DNA from: Oncomelania hupensis
Taxonomy: Eukaryota > Mollusca > Gastropoda > Littorinimorpha > Pomatiopsidae
NCBI GenBank assembly: GCA_036898135.1
Contig: CM072519.1
Coordinates: 41,852,811 to 41,916,810 of the forward strand
DNA: 64,000 nt
Reading direction: 5' to 3'
Shown in pieces: positions 1-29,287 of this stretch; within the stretch, counting starts at the first letter, position 1, and the number at the start of each line of letters is the position of its first letter. A program made the translations under genes and the position numbers. The notes beneath the pieces were generated by a model. The model searched no databases. It worked only from the letters and a program-made list of their open reading frames with translations, and had not been told where the DNA came from.

Positions 1-412
1 TCGCCTCTAAACGTCATCATCACCTTTCAAAATCTCAGGAACCTTCAAGTTCAATTCACAACTTTCCGGCACCTCTCATAAAAACTCGTGGGTATCGCCA
101 TTATAAATTAAAACGAGGTTATATGAAACCAAGTTCCGGTATGGCTTGTTTTGCTTTTATCAAAGCTTGATGCGTGACTTTTAAATATGGCAAATTGCCG
201 AAAACGACGATTGTTAGAGCCAGAAAACGAGTGGGATAAGTATAAAAACGGTGGAGGAAGTACATGCTCAGTGAAAGAATGCAAAAAAACAATCGTAGAG
301 GCCTGTATTTGTGGCGACTTCGGAGGTGCGTCGATCATCGACAGAAAGTGAAACAACATAGCTTCGCCGTCGCAACCTTCACAAAACACGAAGTAACTGA
401 CTATTTTAGGCG
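1..412. other. No recognisable feature
   Basis: AT-rich sequence with no ORF that resembles a known protein and no repeat shared with the rest of the window that I could see. Confidence 0.5.
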
Positions 413-510
413 AGCGTTGTGGCCAAGTGGGCTAAGGCGGGACTAACTTGCCTTGTCCACAAGCTGTGCGCCTGACAGGTGTGGGTTCGAGCCAGCATCT
501 GGGCGTTATG
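413..510 (+). repeat. tRNA-like sequence (Leu-type head), probably a SINE
   Basis: GTGGCCAAGTGGGCTAAGGC resembles a Pol III A box with the extended D arm of leucine tRNA, and GGTTCGAGCC about 60 bases later matches a B box. The acceptor ends do not pair as in a functional tRNA. No second copy was seen here, so it may be a SINE head or a tRNA pseudogene. Confidence 0.5.
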
Positions 511-765
511 TTTTTCCGAATATTTTTCAAAAATTCACAAATAATGTTAGGTAGGTAGGGTTTAGGCGCGCCACTGGCGATGGAAAGGGATAATAAACTG
601 CAGCAAAAAAAATAAAAATATGTGAGGGTACGATACAGGTGGCCAGTGACATATGTTATTATTCTTGAATATTTGGAAATAACTCACTAAAACACGCGTA
701 GAAATAAAACCGGAAGTATTTTTCATAGAGGGGATTCCCGTTGGTGCATAGGATAGCAGAAAAGT

Positions 766-1162
766 GTGAATAGCCGCAACCTTCAGACTGTGTACACCTC
801 TTTTATTGAGTCCCTTCTTACCTTTTCTTTAATCTGTTGGTACGGAAGCTTGTGTGTGGAAACTAGAAGTGTGGTGGATCGAGTGAGGAATGTCTGTGGG
901 AAGGTTGTGGGTGTGAAACAAGAGAGTCTGCGTGTGTTGTATGAAAGGCGAGTTGTGCACAAGGCCAGGTTCATTGTACACAGGACAGTACCCACGTGCT
1001 TGCGCATCACTTCCAGCTTCTGCCTTCAGGAAGACGCTATCGTACTCCGAAATTGAGAACGATTAGAACAAAAAACTGATTAATCCCAAAGTCTGTGTCT
1101 CTACTTAATAAATGATGTTTGTGTGGGAGCACCGGAAATGTGAATGAGTGATTGGGTGTAGT

Positions 1163-1219
<57 letters not shown>

Positions 1220-1556
1220 CGGCGTCATGTTTTAATTTGTTGATAGCCACGTGATAGCCAGTAGTAGTATGAGTGTGTGTTTATGTGTATATATGATACT
1301 TGTACACTTTAAAATGAATTTTTAATGTAAGTTACGGATGCGTGTGTTTATTGCCTGAGAGCCAGCAAGTAGTGTTATGTACAGTTGTATTTGTAACGGC
1401 TAAAGAGTTGTATTCTTACAGTAAGTTATTAGTCATTGTTATTGTGATGTATGTAAGTGCTGACACCATAATGTAATTTCTTTAAAGAGATCATAAAGTT
1501 GTCTTATCTTCTTTTCTCTTCTCTTCACTTATCTTATCTTATCTTATCTTATCATA
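766..1556 (+). mobile_element. 5'-truncated LINE of L2/CR1 style: RT C-terminus, 3' UTR and (TTATC)n tail
   Basis: Frame 1 reads YTSFIESLLTFSLICWYGSL then VCGKVVG, LYERRVVHKARFIV, and, after a frameshift near 985-1010, FQLLPSGRRYRTPKLR. These are the usual C-terminal words of L2-like reverse transcriptases. A roughly 400-bp 3' UTR follows, ending GAGATCATAAAGTTG and then a (TTATC)n tail (about 1502-1556). A (GA)n run at 1177-1216 lies in the UTR. The copy is dead: truncated at its 5' end and frameshifted. Confidence 0.75.
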
Positions 1557-1639
1557 CCTGCTTCTCTTCCTGCGCCCTCCTATACTCCTCAATCTTCTTC
1601 CCCTTTCCTCCCCCAACATTGCCGTCCGGAAGCATGTTA

Positions 1640-1647
<8 letters not shown>

Positions 1648-1720
<73 letters not shown>
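1648..1720. repeat. (AAT)n microsatellite
   Basis: About 24 near-perfect AAT units following CATGTTAATAGT. Confidence 0.95.
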
Positions 1721-1969
1721 GAATGTATCATGCACACGCATCTCACAAGATAGGCGGATTCACGCTCTTTTTCCTCAATCTCATGCAAATGACGAAATGT
1801 CACACTATTCCCCTCCTCCCCCCCCCTACCTCTCTCTCTTTCTCTCATTAAACACCAGTCACACACACTCACACATATCCCAAGTCATTTTACCAAGAAA
1901 GAATGATGCTGCTAGCTGACCTACTCCTCAGTCCTGGAAAACAGTTTTCTTTCCATTCTATTATGGGCA

Positions 1970-2039
1970 TTACATTACATTACATTACATGGTTATTGCT
2001 TTAGGTCCAGCGGACTCTTCCGAGCCAAATCAGGACCAC
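1970..2039 (-). mobile_element. TATA-box retroposon family, 5'-truncated copy D1 with target duplication
   Basis: On the minus strand this reads the last 45 bases of the family (CCTGATTTGGCTCGGAAGAG ... CCTAAAGCAATAA) and then a (TGTAA)n tail. It is flanked by a perfect 14-bp duplication, TTCTATTATGGGCA, at 1956-1969 and 2040-2053. This is the signature of target-primed retroposition and fixes the 3' end of the family. Confidence 0.9.
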
Positions 2040-2046
2040 TTCTATT

Positions 2047-2140
2047 ATGGGCAGAGGTGGCTTAGTGGTTCTCAGAGTGCAAGCCTTTAATCTGTATGTG
2101 CATCTTGGACGACGTGGGTTCGAATCTGGACTTCAGCAAA
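2047..2140 (+). repeat. tRNA-like SINE head
   Basis: AGGTGGCTTAGTGGTTCTCA resembles an A-box region and GTGGGTTCGAATCTGG a B box about 60 bases on. No cloverleaf with a paired acceptor stem can be drawn. It abuts the target duplication of the neighbouring retroposon. Confidence 0.45.
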
Positions 2141-2214
2141 CTGATTATAAGGGGGAAAATTGTATCAGTGCAGTGAACAATGCCTTGAAAAACTCTTTTT
2201 TCTGTCCAACCAAC

Positions 2215-2216
<2 letters not shown>

Positions 2217-2294
<78 letters not shown>

Positions 2295-2305
2295 TTCTCT
2301 CTCTC
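2217..2305. repeat. (CT)n microsatellite
   Basis: Nearly pure CT dinucleotide over about 90 bases with three TTT interruptions near the 3' end. Confidence 0.95.
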
Positions 2306-2819
2306 ACCTTTGCGCCCATCTCGCGCCCTCAGAGATGCGTCAGGCCGCTGCTGCACAGCTGACGGCGTTCGTTACTCAGAATCAATATTAGGAGGTTTCG
2401 TTTTCGCACGAGTTCGAAGGTCGAACTCTGCAAACTACGGATGCGCAAACTCGTAGTCGAAAGTTACTACGTGTGAGGTGAAGTTGGTTAAAAAAAATTT
2501 ACAAAACAGTATTTCAAAAAAGACAAACAAAACTAGTTTCAGCTTGAGACGATAAATAAAACTGTTTGAAACAAAAGCAAAAAAAAAAAAAAAGTGTTAC
2601 GATAGTCGTAGTTTTGTTTCTTCTTCGTATGTTCGTTCGTTGCAGTTGAAACCTCCGTATTCATGGCAAGATCACGGGACGAAATTAGACCGCACTGTCT
2701 GGATTTCAGTCATTAGACAGCACCCAGGCATCATTATCTTTCTTCCCTCCCCCTTTCCACCCCTCCACCCCGCCACACTACACACTCTCCCTCTCCCTTT
2801 ACCTTTTCACACTTGACTT

Positions 2820-2862
<43 letters not shown>

Positions 2863-3435
2863 CTCTGTTCCTGCACACCTGAAGACTGATCTTCGGTTTT
2901 GAACTAGTTGCACACGTAATACAAACTACACCTTAACCGTATCGTCTGCTCATCGTGATCATGGGATTAAGAGGCTGTTATTACCAAGAGTTAGTATCAT
3001 TATAGATCTGTCGCTAAACCCTAACTCCTACCATCCTTGCCCACTCCTTTTTTCCTTTCCTCACTCTCTAGTATCCTGCCATAAAGTTTAAAAGGTTGTC
3101 TTCGAAATCTGTTTGCCTCTGTCTGTCTGTCTGTCTTTCTGTCTCCCTCTCCCTGTATGTGTAATTGTACTACCTGATTACTTGATATACATTGGGTTGT
3201 TTATGTTATGTATTGTGTAATTGCAACAAAAAATATAAATAGTTTTTTTGTCTGCTGCATAATAGTTTTTACAAGTATTTGTTTTGTCGTGTTATTCTAG
3301 TTATTTGTCTTGTCGCTGGCATATATGACTGAAAATCGCAGAATGTGAGTGTGAATGACACGAGGAACGATTGTAAGATTAGTTTCCCGCCTAAAATCTG
3401 TATCGTTGTGAATAAAATGTTTGAATCTGAATCCG

Positions 3436-3437
<2 letters not shown>
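2306..3437. other. Unassigned DNA with a (CT)n run; possible LINE 3' UTR at its end
   Basis: Holds (CT)n at 2822-2865 and a CTGT-rich stretch at 3116-3135. The end (GTGAATAAAATGTTTGAATC, 3408-3427) leads straight into a long (CT)n. This resembles the LINE 3' end at 62.96 kb, where AATAAATTACAAATTC also runs into (CT)n. No coding evidence. Confidence 0.4.

Positions 3438-3523
<86 letters not shown>
3438..3523. repeat. (CT)n microsatellite
   Basis: About 43 perfect CT units. Confidence 0.95.
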
Positions 3524-3528
<5 letters not shown>

Positions 3529-4140
3529 TCAGTCCGATTTTCTCTCTCTGTTAACCGCATTAATTTTGTATACCATATTGCTTTCAGTTTCACGTTCGAC
3601 GAATAGCAAACAGCATTCGATCAGATTCAGAAACTGGTCGAATAGTTGGATCACTCTGTGTGTTTGTGTGTGGGTGTGTGGCGCGCGAGCGCATGTATTG
3701 TACAATTAGTGAGAACAAGATGTGTATGTATGTTCCTGTATGTATATATGATGTGTATGTGTGTTTAGTGCGAATTGTTGAACAAAGTGTGTGTATGTGT
3801 GTGTGTGCGTGCGTGTGTGTGTGTATTTTTGCGCGCTTGTTCGCGCGTGCGGGAGCTTGCATACTATATACTATTAGTAAAGAAGGACGGAATATATTTT
3901 CCTATTGCGTACATCGTGTATTACCATGTATTTTATCCCCCTGTTTCTTGGCTAACTGTGGTTGTTGATGGCCGTTTGTTAGGCCATTTGGCAGTAGCCA
4001 TGCTCGCTGATCCGTTTTACTGGTCCTAACACGTAACACGACCAGGGATTACTGTGCAAGCTGTGCTATAGAAGAGTTCAACAGCAATATGCTCAGCTAA
4101 GATCAATACACGTTTAACAGGCCACTTAAACACAAACATT
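3524..4140. other. Unassigned DNA with imperfect (TG)n
   Basis: GT-rich patches near 3655-3690 and 3787-3830; otherwise nothing recognised. Confidence 0.5.
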
Positions 4141-4259
4141 CCTTCTTCTTCTTCTTCTTCTTCTTCTTCTTCTTCTTCTTCTTCTTCTTCTTCTTCTTCT
4201 TCTTCTTCTTCTTCTTCTTCTTCTTCTTCTTCTTCTTCTTCTTCTTCTTCTTTCTTTCT
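4141..4259. repeat. (TTC)n microsatellite
   Basis: About 37 uninterrupted TTC units followed by TTTC steps; a polypyrimidine tract. Confidence 0.95.
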
Positions 4260-4424
4260 TTGGTTCTCTTGGTTATTTATTTCTTTTGTAAGCTTATATT
4301 TTCAGACTTATTTTCTTTTTTCTTTGTTTTTCTTTCATGCATCTTTTATTCCTTTCGTACTTTCTTGCATCTTTCTTTCTTTTTTTAAATGTTGTTTCTT
4401 CTTCTTCTTTTTTGTGCTAAATTT

Positions 4425-4645
4425 ATTTTTTTGGCGTATCGTCTGACGCCCAGACAACTGAGAACAATCCTGGTCGACCGGGCATGGTGAAGAAGGGGAT
4501 TGTGATGGAGAGGAGGAGTGGGGAAATGGACCTAGTGCTTCCTGGATGTATTTGTGTAGCACCTGCACTCACATACTCTACTAGGTCATGACCGTCAGTT
4601 CCCAGTCCTCGGTTTTTGCTCTCACCCGAAGGGAACATGCAGCTG
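4425..4645 (-). repeat. Diverged SINE family A copy
   Basis: Reads GTCTGACGCCCAGACAACTG, then GAGCACCTGC-like spacing, CATGACCGTCAG and CTCACCCGAAGG. These match in order the body of the SINE at 48755-49200 on the same strand. Strongly diverged and lacking a clear tRNA head. Confidence 0.55.
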
Positions 4646-5249
4646 ACCCCATAGTGCTAAGTGCTGACTGTATGGACCATTAGGCTTTAGACTCAACGTA
4701 GGTGTGTGGAATTCGATACTTACCCAGCCAAGACCATTTAAAAAAACACAATGAATCTATGTTACCAGGACTGGAATAACTGGGGCTTCCTGCACACAGG
4801 GACTGCCCTTGGTTTCACAGGGGATATACATGTATACGGAGCTAGAGTTCTGGACAATTAGCCCAGCGTCAAGCCCTAACGTGTCTGATTCCGGGTTGTC
4901 CTTTGTGCTTCCAAAAAAAGTTTTAGTCAAGAAGGCTACTGTTAATTTTTTTTGTAATGTTTAGCGTTGGAGAATCATAACTATTTATAGATGTCTCTAC
5001 TCCTGAAGTCCCCCGTCCGCTTCTTGGACTGTCCCTGAACTTTGGAATATGAAATTAGTAAAAGAAACATGGTTTGCGGAGCAAGCCAATTTTGGGTCCA
5101 GTGTAATAAAGGTATGTGCGGAGAACGTGTTCATCATAACTGACGCGCAATAGGATATGTAGCCTAGAAAGTAAATTGCGTTCTTTATCGTGGACACTAA
5201 AGAATTGTTTTAAGCTGTCAATGACACTAAAGGTCATTAGGTTAGCTTT

Positions 5250-5250
<1 letters not shown>
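4646..5250. other. No recognisable feature
   Basis: Unique-looking sequence without a convincing ORF or shared repeat. Confidence 0.5.

Positions 5251-5323
<73 letters not shown>
5251..5323. repeat. (CT)n microsatellite
   Basis: About 36 perfect CT units. Confidence 0.95.
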
Positions 5324-5326
<3 letters not shown>

Positions 5327-5572
5327 CTACTTATGTACTTGCGTGCGTGTGTCTGTCTATTTTTTATGCTGGCAGCATGCGTATTGTGGTTTCACTTTGT
5401 GGATTATCATATTAGCACAGAGACAACCTTGACACACATAGAAGTGGTACCACAGACAATATCACACTGAGACATGGAACTTCAGGGGTTGGAAGTAAAA
5501 ACAACAAAATTGCGAATCAACTTGCAACAAAGAAGAATAGCAGTGTCTGCTGCATCTGCGGCGTAGCGATGC

Positions 5573-5573
<1 letters not shown>

Positions 5574-5625
<52 letters not shown>

Positions 5626-5720
5626 GGATGCTATATACGCGCCTTTCCCCAAATCTCCAATCAGGCTCAAAGCGCGGTGATCTGTATCTACATACACACT
5701 CACTTGTTTCATCCACTCTC

Positions 5721-5778
<58 letters not shown>

Positions 5779-6080
5779 CCACACACACACACACACACAC
5801 ACCAAATACGCATCCGTCACGTAAACATGTGGTGTAAAGGCAGAAGATCGCTAATAGAAGACAAAGAAAATCGAATTTTTATTTTTGAAATTGTTATATT
5901 GACTGCATCGAGTACCATTATTGAAGGGAGGGAGGAAACCGGAGCGCCCGGAGAAAACCCTCGGTGACCTCAATAGTCTCATACCTAAGTCACATACGTT
6001 CGCCCCTTGCGGGAATCGAACCCGCCACTTTCGGCATAGGAAACCGGCGACTAATCCACTGCGACACGAGGCCACCCCCT
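5574..6080 (-). mobile_element. SINE family C, tRNA-headed, with (AAT)n-side tail
   Basis: On the minus strand it opens with a tRNA-like head (GGCCTCGTGTCGCAGTGGAT as A-box region and GGGTTCGATTCCCGCAAGG as B box, 6078-6010). A roughly 350-bp body and a (TTA)n tail (5574-5620) follow. The body matches the copy at 11928-12376, including CCATTATTGAAGGGAGG and CGCCCCTTGCGGGAATCG. A (CT)n/(CA)n block (5722-5800) interrupts the middle. Confidence 0.8.
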
Positions 6081-6148
6081 ACATCATTTAGCAGCAAGTG
6101 ATGACGCAGCCCGCAAACGCCAACGACCAGTAAACCTGGCGTGTTGTG

Positions 6149-6282
6149 ATAAGATAAGATAAGATAAGATAAGATAAGATAAGATAAGATAAGATAAGAT
6201 AAGATAACAATTTTAAAATTGTAATTGTAAAAGAGTAAGCACTGGGTGTGCTATTTTACATCTTGCCCTTGGGGCTTGAACA
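6149..6282 (-). mobile_element. LINE 3' UTR remnant with (TTATC)n tail
   Basis: Read on the minus strand, CAAGGGCAAGATGTAAAATA, a GCACACCCAG-like stretch and CTTACTCTTTTAC, then (TTATC)n (6149-6206). It matches the 3' UTR of the LINE at 61728-62156 but lacks any coding part. Confidence 0.8.
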
Positions 6283-6284
6283 TT

Positions 6285-6857
6285 TCATTACATGGTTATT
6301 GCTTTAGGTCCAGCGGACTCTTTTGAGCCGAATCAGGACCAGAGAAGTGAAAGAGGACTCACCCCTGATCCACGTAAAAGATCTGCAGAAACAACCCTAG
6401 TGGTAACACTGAAGGCAATCTACCAGCCGGTCACTTTATAATAAAGACATCCCACGCAGGGGAAGCTGAGGCTTTAATCTAATTTATCGAACCCCCGTTT
6501 ACAAAAACAAAATAGAATACAAACATTATTATACAATATCAACAAAACACATACATATAAAATGCCTACATTGCCAAATAATAACGTCATAGGAAGCCCC
6601 AGTGACCATTTGGCAGAAAGCATCCAATATTCCCAAGCTGATCCAACAGACCTCACACACAAATGAGGAGTTTTGTCCCGGAAGAGTTTTCAAGAAAAAA
6701 GGTAGGTGACTGGTCTAGCGGAAAAGAAGATAGTATAGTAGATGGATAGAACAGAGTAGGAATGAGAAAGAACAAAGGAGAAAGACAACGACAGTGGGAA
6801 TTTAAAGCACTAAATTTCCAGAAAGTGGGGATACTATTTATACTGAAACCCCCGGCA
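6285..6857 (-). mobile_element. TATA-box retroposon family, full-length copy D2
   Basis: On the minus strand it starts TGCCGGGGGTTTCAGTATAAATAG and runs about 570 bases to CCTAAAGCAATAACCATGTAATG. It has the same fixed 5' end as copies at 10.9, 13.1, 37.5, 46.7 and 60.5 kb. A short hydrophobic reading frame (6474-6662) is partly shared with other copies, but I see no known domain. Confidence 0.85.
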
Positions 6858-8153
6858 CCTCCACGGGTGGCGCTGGGGGTTGTGGGTGGGGGAGGGGGCT
6901 TGATCAACAATAATAATTAGTATAACAAGATAACTTTATAACAATAACATCATAATGTAACAATATAATCAAGATCTGTGCACACATGCACATAACTCAA
7001 ACATGTGGTGTACAGGCAAGTCGCTCTTAGAAGACGGAAAGGAACTGGAATTTTTATGTGTGACATTTTAGATTGACTTCATTCAATACCATTATTGAAT
7101 GGAGGAAGGAAACGAAGCAAGCCTAGGTGCGACGTCTGTCTGGACACAATTTGAAATTTTGTATGATCTTGACATTCTATGTCTGTTTTATATTTTGATG
7201 ACTTACTTGTCCAGATCTCGAAATCCATAGACCTGACTTTTCTAAATGTACATGTAAAATATTGTCTCTATGACAGAGCATTAAAAAGCTTTTAAAAAAA
7301 AGACTTGCTGTGTTTTGCCATCACACACGCCCACACACAGACACATACCCCCCCCCCCCCCCCCCCCCCACAAACACGAACACGACATAGGTTGTACTGC
7401 AATATGGCATGCTAGAAATCAATTCCAGATTACAATTTAAAAAACATACTAACAAAACAACTTAATCTGCAGACACCTGACAACCTAATCTTTCCATTTC
7501 CGATCAAGTTGTCGATTTTTAAATAGGTAATTGACCGACTTAGTTTTATAGCAAAAATAAATAAGTAAATAAAATTTAAAAAGCGATTTGTCGGGCAGGA
7601 CACAATTATTTCTCGGGGAAATAACATCTTGGGCTAAAATTTAATCCGTTGTAAATTAAGTTTGGTCGACACTGTTTTGTATTCTTTTGTTTTTCTGGCA
7701 CTGGCACAATGCTTAAAAAGGGGTTAGAACCGCGTTGTCCAAGATTAATTATTGTTTTCATTATTGTTACGCTTGCATGAGGTGGGTTTTGTTTGTTGTA
7801 CCTTAAACACGCCGCTAGTATCCTTCCGAACCACAGGCATCCGTATCGGAATGTGAAGCGTAGTCTATGAACTGTACCATTATATTTTTACTTCTACTAT
7901 ATAGACCTATTATATGTGCTACTATTCATACTAAGCTTGAATTCCATACGGGCGCCTGTGTTCCCAATTGTTACGCTCCTAGGCCTATTACAGTTCCGCA
8001 AATTAAAAGTCGTGGTCCTTTTAAAGCGCACTTACCACTTAAAAAAATCAAAAAACGGTGCTCAATGCGCAGCTCGAAATCCTAAAATCCGAACCTAGCG
8101 AGAGACCAGTGTAACGTTACTGTTGAACCGTAGTTTTTACACATTATTATGCT
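6858..8153. other. Mostly unassigned; SINE C fragment and a C run
   Basis: 6996-7125 matches the middle of SINE family C (ACATGTGGTGTACAGGCAAG ... ACCATTATTGAATGGAGG). A run of about 20 C lies at 7350-7369. The rest is AT-rich without recognisable coding content. Confidence 0.5.
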
Positions 8154-8181
8154 GAAGAAGAAGAAGAAGAAGAAGAAGAAG

Positions 8182-8212
<31 letters not shown>

Positions 8213-8425
8213 GATTGATTTGTCTACGTCGAAGCTCTAATGAAAACGTACTTGGATTTCTCATTGACAGATCTACATAATTTAACGCAAGTAAAGACGC
8301 AGAACGCGCGCGGCAAAAACTAATTTGTTGGTGTGAGAAGAAGAAGAAGAAGAAGAAGAAGAAGAAGAAGAAGAAGAAGAAGAAGAAGAAGAAGAAGAAG
8401 AAGAAGCAGAAGCAGAAGAAGAAGC
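8154..8425. repeat. Two (GAA)n microsatellites
   Basis: GAA units at 8154-8212 and 8337-8425, separated by about 125 bases of ordinary sequence. Polypurine on the + strand. Confidence 0.95.
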
Positions 8426-9046
8426 GCAATTCACAATTGCAGCCAACATTCTGATTGTGTAATGCCGTGGACAACTGAGATTTCTAACAAGGGCAATATT
8501 ATTATATTCCGCTGTATAGTGCAACTGAAAATGTGAGTGATAGTAATGATTGTAATGAATACAGATCGGGGAGTTTGAAGGAAAGAATGGATAAGACAGG
8601 AAGTGATGAAGATGCTGGGTACTGACAGGCATGGTGTGAGGTTGAGGAACGGATGGGTGTGGGGGATGGAGAAGGGTGGAAGGTTTGGGGAGGGCAGCTG
8701 GTTTGTTCGAAATAGCGTGAGTCATTTTATTGTTTACATTCGAGATCAGCTTCAATCTACAAGTGTCACGTGCACTGACGTCGTCCTGCATCAGTAATCG
8801 CATTAAGATCAGTTTCACGTCAAATTATGTACAGCAACAAACAACGTGAACAAAATCGTGTACATGTCTGACTGTCAGTCGCCTGAAATAGATTTTCTGT
8901 CCATTTCCCTTCCTAACTAACGGCACTGCATACGCTCTCCATCCCCATTGTTTACAAGTTATTCTCAGTATACCTTTAACTCAGCTTCTTGTAATGCTAA
9001 CACTATTAAAAAAAATTAAAATGATGTCCTATTTTCTCTGTTCCAG
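8426..9046. other. Upstream intron of the SLC6 gene (3' part)
   Basis: Ends in a pyrimidine-rich tract and CAG before exon a. The TM1-encoding exon (NVWRFPY-type motif) was looked for by eye between 1 and 9046 and not seen, so this intron probably continues beyond the window. Confidence 0.6.
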
Positions 9047-25297
<16,251 letters not shown>

Positions 25298-26502
25298 TTA
25301 ACGGTTAAACATAGAACTGCTGATGTGAGTTATTTTTTAATCGCTATTAGAAACGAGGATGCTATGACGACTGTAGAGTTTGAATAAAAGGTTCACAGCT
25401 ATTTAAACAGACTGTTACAGAAACAGAAAAAAACAGTTTTGGCAACTGTAGTATGGCATTCGTTGTTTGTTTATTCATCATGTTAGATGTAGATGCATAA
25501 AGGACGCGCTTTGTATACACGGTGACATTTCTCTTTTTTTACTAATAACAAGAAGACCTACGTTTGAGGAAAATATGGGTTTTGTGATAAACATTGTATT
25601 ATTGTCGTTATGTTACGCTGTTATTAGATGGTGGAGTTACTTAATGAGTAAATATCAGTTGTATATTTTGAAGGAAAAAAAATGAAAGAAGGAGAGATAT
25701 ATCGCGATAAGAGAAGGAAATTTGACTCAGTTACCAACGACCTTCGAGTTACGGGATAGGATAGGACAGGATAGGATATATCGATAGGACCAACAGAAGC
25801 TAGTCTCTGATGATCAGATAAATACATTGGCAGGTAGGAGTGAAAGATGAGAGGCAGACAGACAGAAAGACAAATAGACAGACATAGACAGGAGAATAAC
25901 GAAAAGGACAAAATACGTATATAGCGAAGTAAATATTTTGTTTACCTTAACGTGAATGAGGACATGACCGCCTGATTATAGCAATCAGAATAATGATAAT
26001 TCTTGTGATACTGTTAATGATGATACTGATAATACCATGACAATAATAGTGATAATAATTGAAAATCTTGACCCTCTTCCGTTTATTAATCAAGCTAACG
26101 AGCGTCTTCATTTTCTTAACTAGGCTAATGAATATTTGTTTATGGCCAATGCGATGTTGTAGTAGAAATTGTTCTCGAACATACTGCTGAGTATAGTAGG
26201 GAATAATGCATATTAACAAAATCATGACGTGCATTGTTACAATTCCAGAGGAAAAACTCTATATTATATATTAAAATGTTAACCAAACAAACAACAAACA
26301 ACAACAGCAACAACAACAACAAACAATAATTATGGAAAAAAATGAAATAATTGAAAAAAGGGTTATTTGTACACAAGGTCAGTCTATTGACTCAGAATCC
26401 ATTTTACTTTTATTTTGTTTTGCTCCACACTACCACAAAGTCGTGTGTTTGTGTTCTGAGAGAAGAATAACATACAAAATAAAACACTTTGAATATATAT
26501 AT
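25298..26502. other. Transporter 3' flank with a tiny RTE tail remnant
   Basis: 25737-25780 (+) holds only the last bases of the RTE element (CGACCTTCGAGTTACGGGAT plus (GGATA)n). (CAA)n-type sequence lies at 26285-26325. No gene recognised. Confidence 0.6.
25383..25388 (+). terminator. Candidate poly(A) signal of the SLC6 transporter
   Basis: AATAAA 86 bases after the transporter stop codon, followed within about 80 bases by T-rich sequence (GTTGTTTGTTTATTC). Plausible for a short 3' UTR. AATAAA is frequent in this AT-rich DNA, so only transcript ends would settle it. Confidence 0.45.
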
Positions 26503-26720
26503 AGGGGCACCACAGATGATCGTTTAACCAGCATACTCCATCTTTCTCTGTCCTCAGCAGCCCTGATGGCTTCGCTCAGTGTCAAACCAGTCCATTCTCG
26601 AATGTTGTCCTCCCACCTCTTTTTCGGTCTCCCTCTTCTTCTACCTCTTTGCACTGTGCCTTGCAGAACAGTCTTTGCAAGGCCTGATGATCTGGTGACG
26701 TGGCCATACCATCGGAGTTT
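26503..26720 (-). mobile_element. RTE LINE 3' fragment
   Basis: About 218 bp nearly identical to 20640-20860: it encodes [27 protein letters not shown] and SMLVK. The 5' end breaks at the codons for KLR; the usual pentanucleotide tail is replaced by a short TATA run. Confidence 0.9.
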
Positions 26721-26784
26721 CAAAATGTTATCCACTCAATTTGTTTAATCTCATTTTGCCAAATTTTCGGTTTTTAAAACCCGA

Positions 26785-27032
<248 letters not shown>

Positions 27033-27073
27033 CAACTATATCTATCTCTATATATAACAACTATATATATCTC

Positions 27074-27708
27074 TTCGGGTTTTAAATATATATGGCAAAA
27101 GAAGATTAAACACATTGCGTATATACCATTTTGTCGTTTCAAAGTGTTTTATTTTATGTGTTATTCATCTTCGGTTGTTTTTTTAAATTTAAAATTCTAT
27201 ATATTTAGTTGTTTTAGGACCAATTAGATTATGTAATATTGACATTAATGCTCACAGTGGTAATTTTAATTGTAGTTGTTGGTGCATTTGTTGTTGGTTC
27301 GGTTGTTTGTTTGTATGTTATAGTAAATGTTTGTTTCACAGGGCGTGGCGCAGAAGCATAATGGTTTTGGGCCTACGCTACAAATGTGTCGTTAGGCAAT
27401 GTCGAGCGCAGTTAGTAGTCTACTTGGATAGGTGACAATAACTGGAAAGCAAACCACCAAAGGCCAACCCCGCCCCCACCCTTCTCACCCCGCCCCCACC
27501 CTTCTCACCCCGCCCCCTTCCTCAACCACCCACCCTAAAAAGAATTAGGAACAAAAAAGAAACAACGCGCTCAGCATACCTTAGTCCACCAAACTGTGAA
27601 CGGGTAGACCTAGCTATTTGGACCCGGGGAAAGTAAAGGGATAGCGAGGGAGAGGAGATGGGTAAAACCCTTTTATTATGCTCGCTCACAGAAAAGAGAG
27701 GTCCCAAA

Positions 27709-27711
<3 letters not shown>
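27074..27711. other. Unassigned DNA
   Basis: Contains a triplicated CCCCGCCCCCACCCTTCTCA-type unit (27466-27525, about 20-bp period). Nothing else recognised. Confidence 0.5.

Positions 27712-27770
<59 letters not shown>
27712..27770. repeat. (CT)n microsatellite
   Basis: About 30 CT units. Confidence 0.95.
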
Positions 27771-27781
<11 letters not shown>

Positions 27782-28130
27782 CTCTAATGTCAGAAAGATT
27801 AGAGGAACGCCTTATCTTATCTTGCTTTTGTATTGTATCATGTTTCCCATCGTAGTTCCGGGCATGGTCTATATACTATATAGTATAGCATGTCATGACA
27901 TAGGCGATTGATGGATTGCTATTTGAATGTTTTGGGCGTTGATGTGTAATTGAGGATAGATTAATTGTAAATGGATGCCTGTTGCTACCTGACAGTTCCA
28001 ACCATGTACATTTGTAATCAAGATCTGAAATCTGAATATTCATATAAATATACATTTGTCTCGGCATTCCCAAAGACTCTACATGTAATCTGTTGCTAAA
28101 TGAGAATTAAAAATGTATTTTTATGTACAG

Positions 28131-29287
<1,157 letters not shown>

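Noticed and set aside
8282..8818. 178-codon serine-rich ORF on the minus strand
   Set aside because: The serine run is a frame of (GAA)n; the flanking codons have no recognisable features.
1..9046. First exon of the transporter (TM1, NVWRFPY-type motif)
   Set aside because: Not seen by eye on the + strand; it most likely lies upstream of the window.
27350..27450. Possible 5S rRNA-like sequence (GTCTACTTGGATAGGTGACA)
   Set aside because: Only about 20 bases resemble the 5S TACTTGGATGGGAGAC box; the rest of a 5S gene or 5S-type SINE head is absent.
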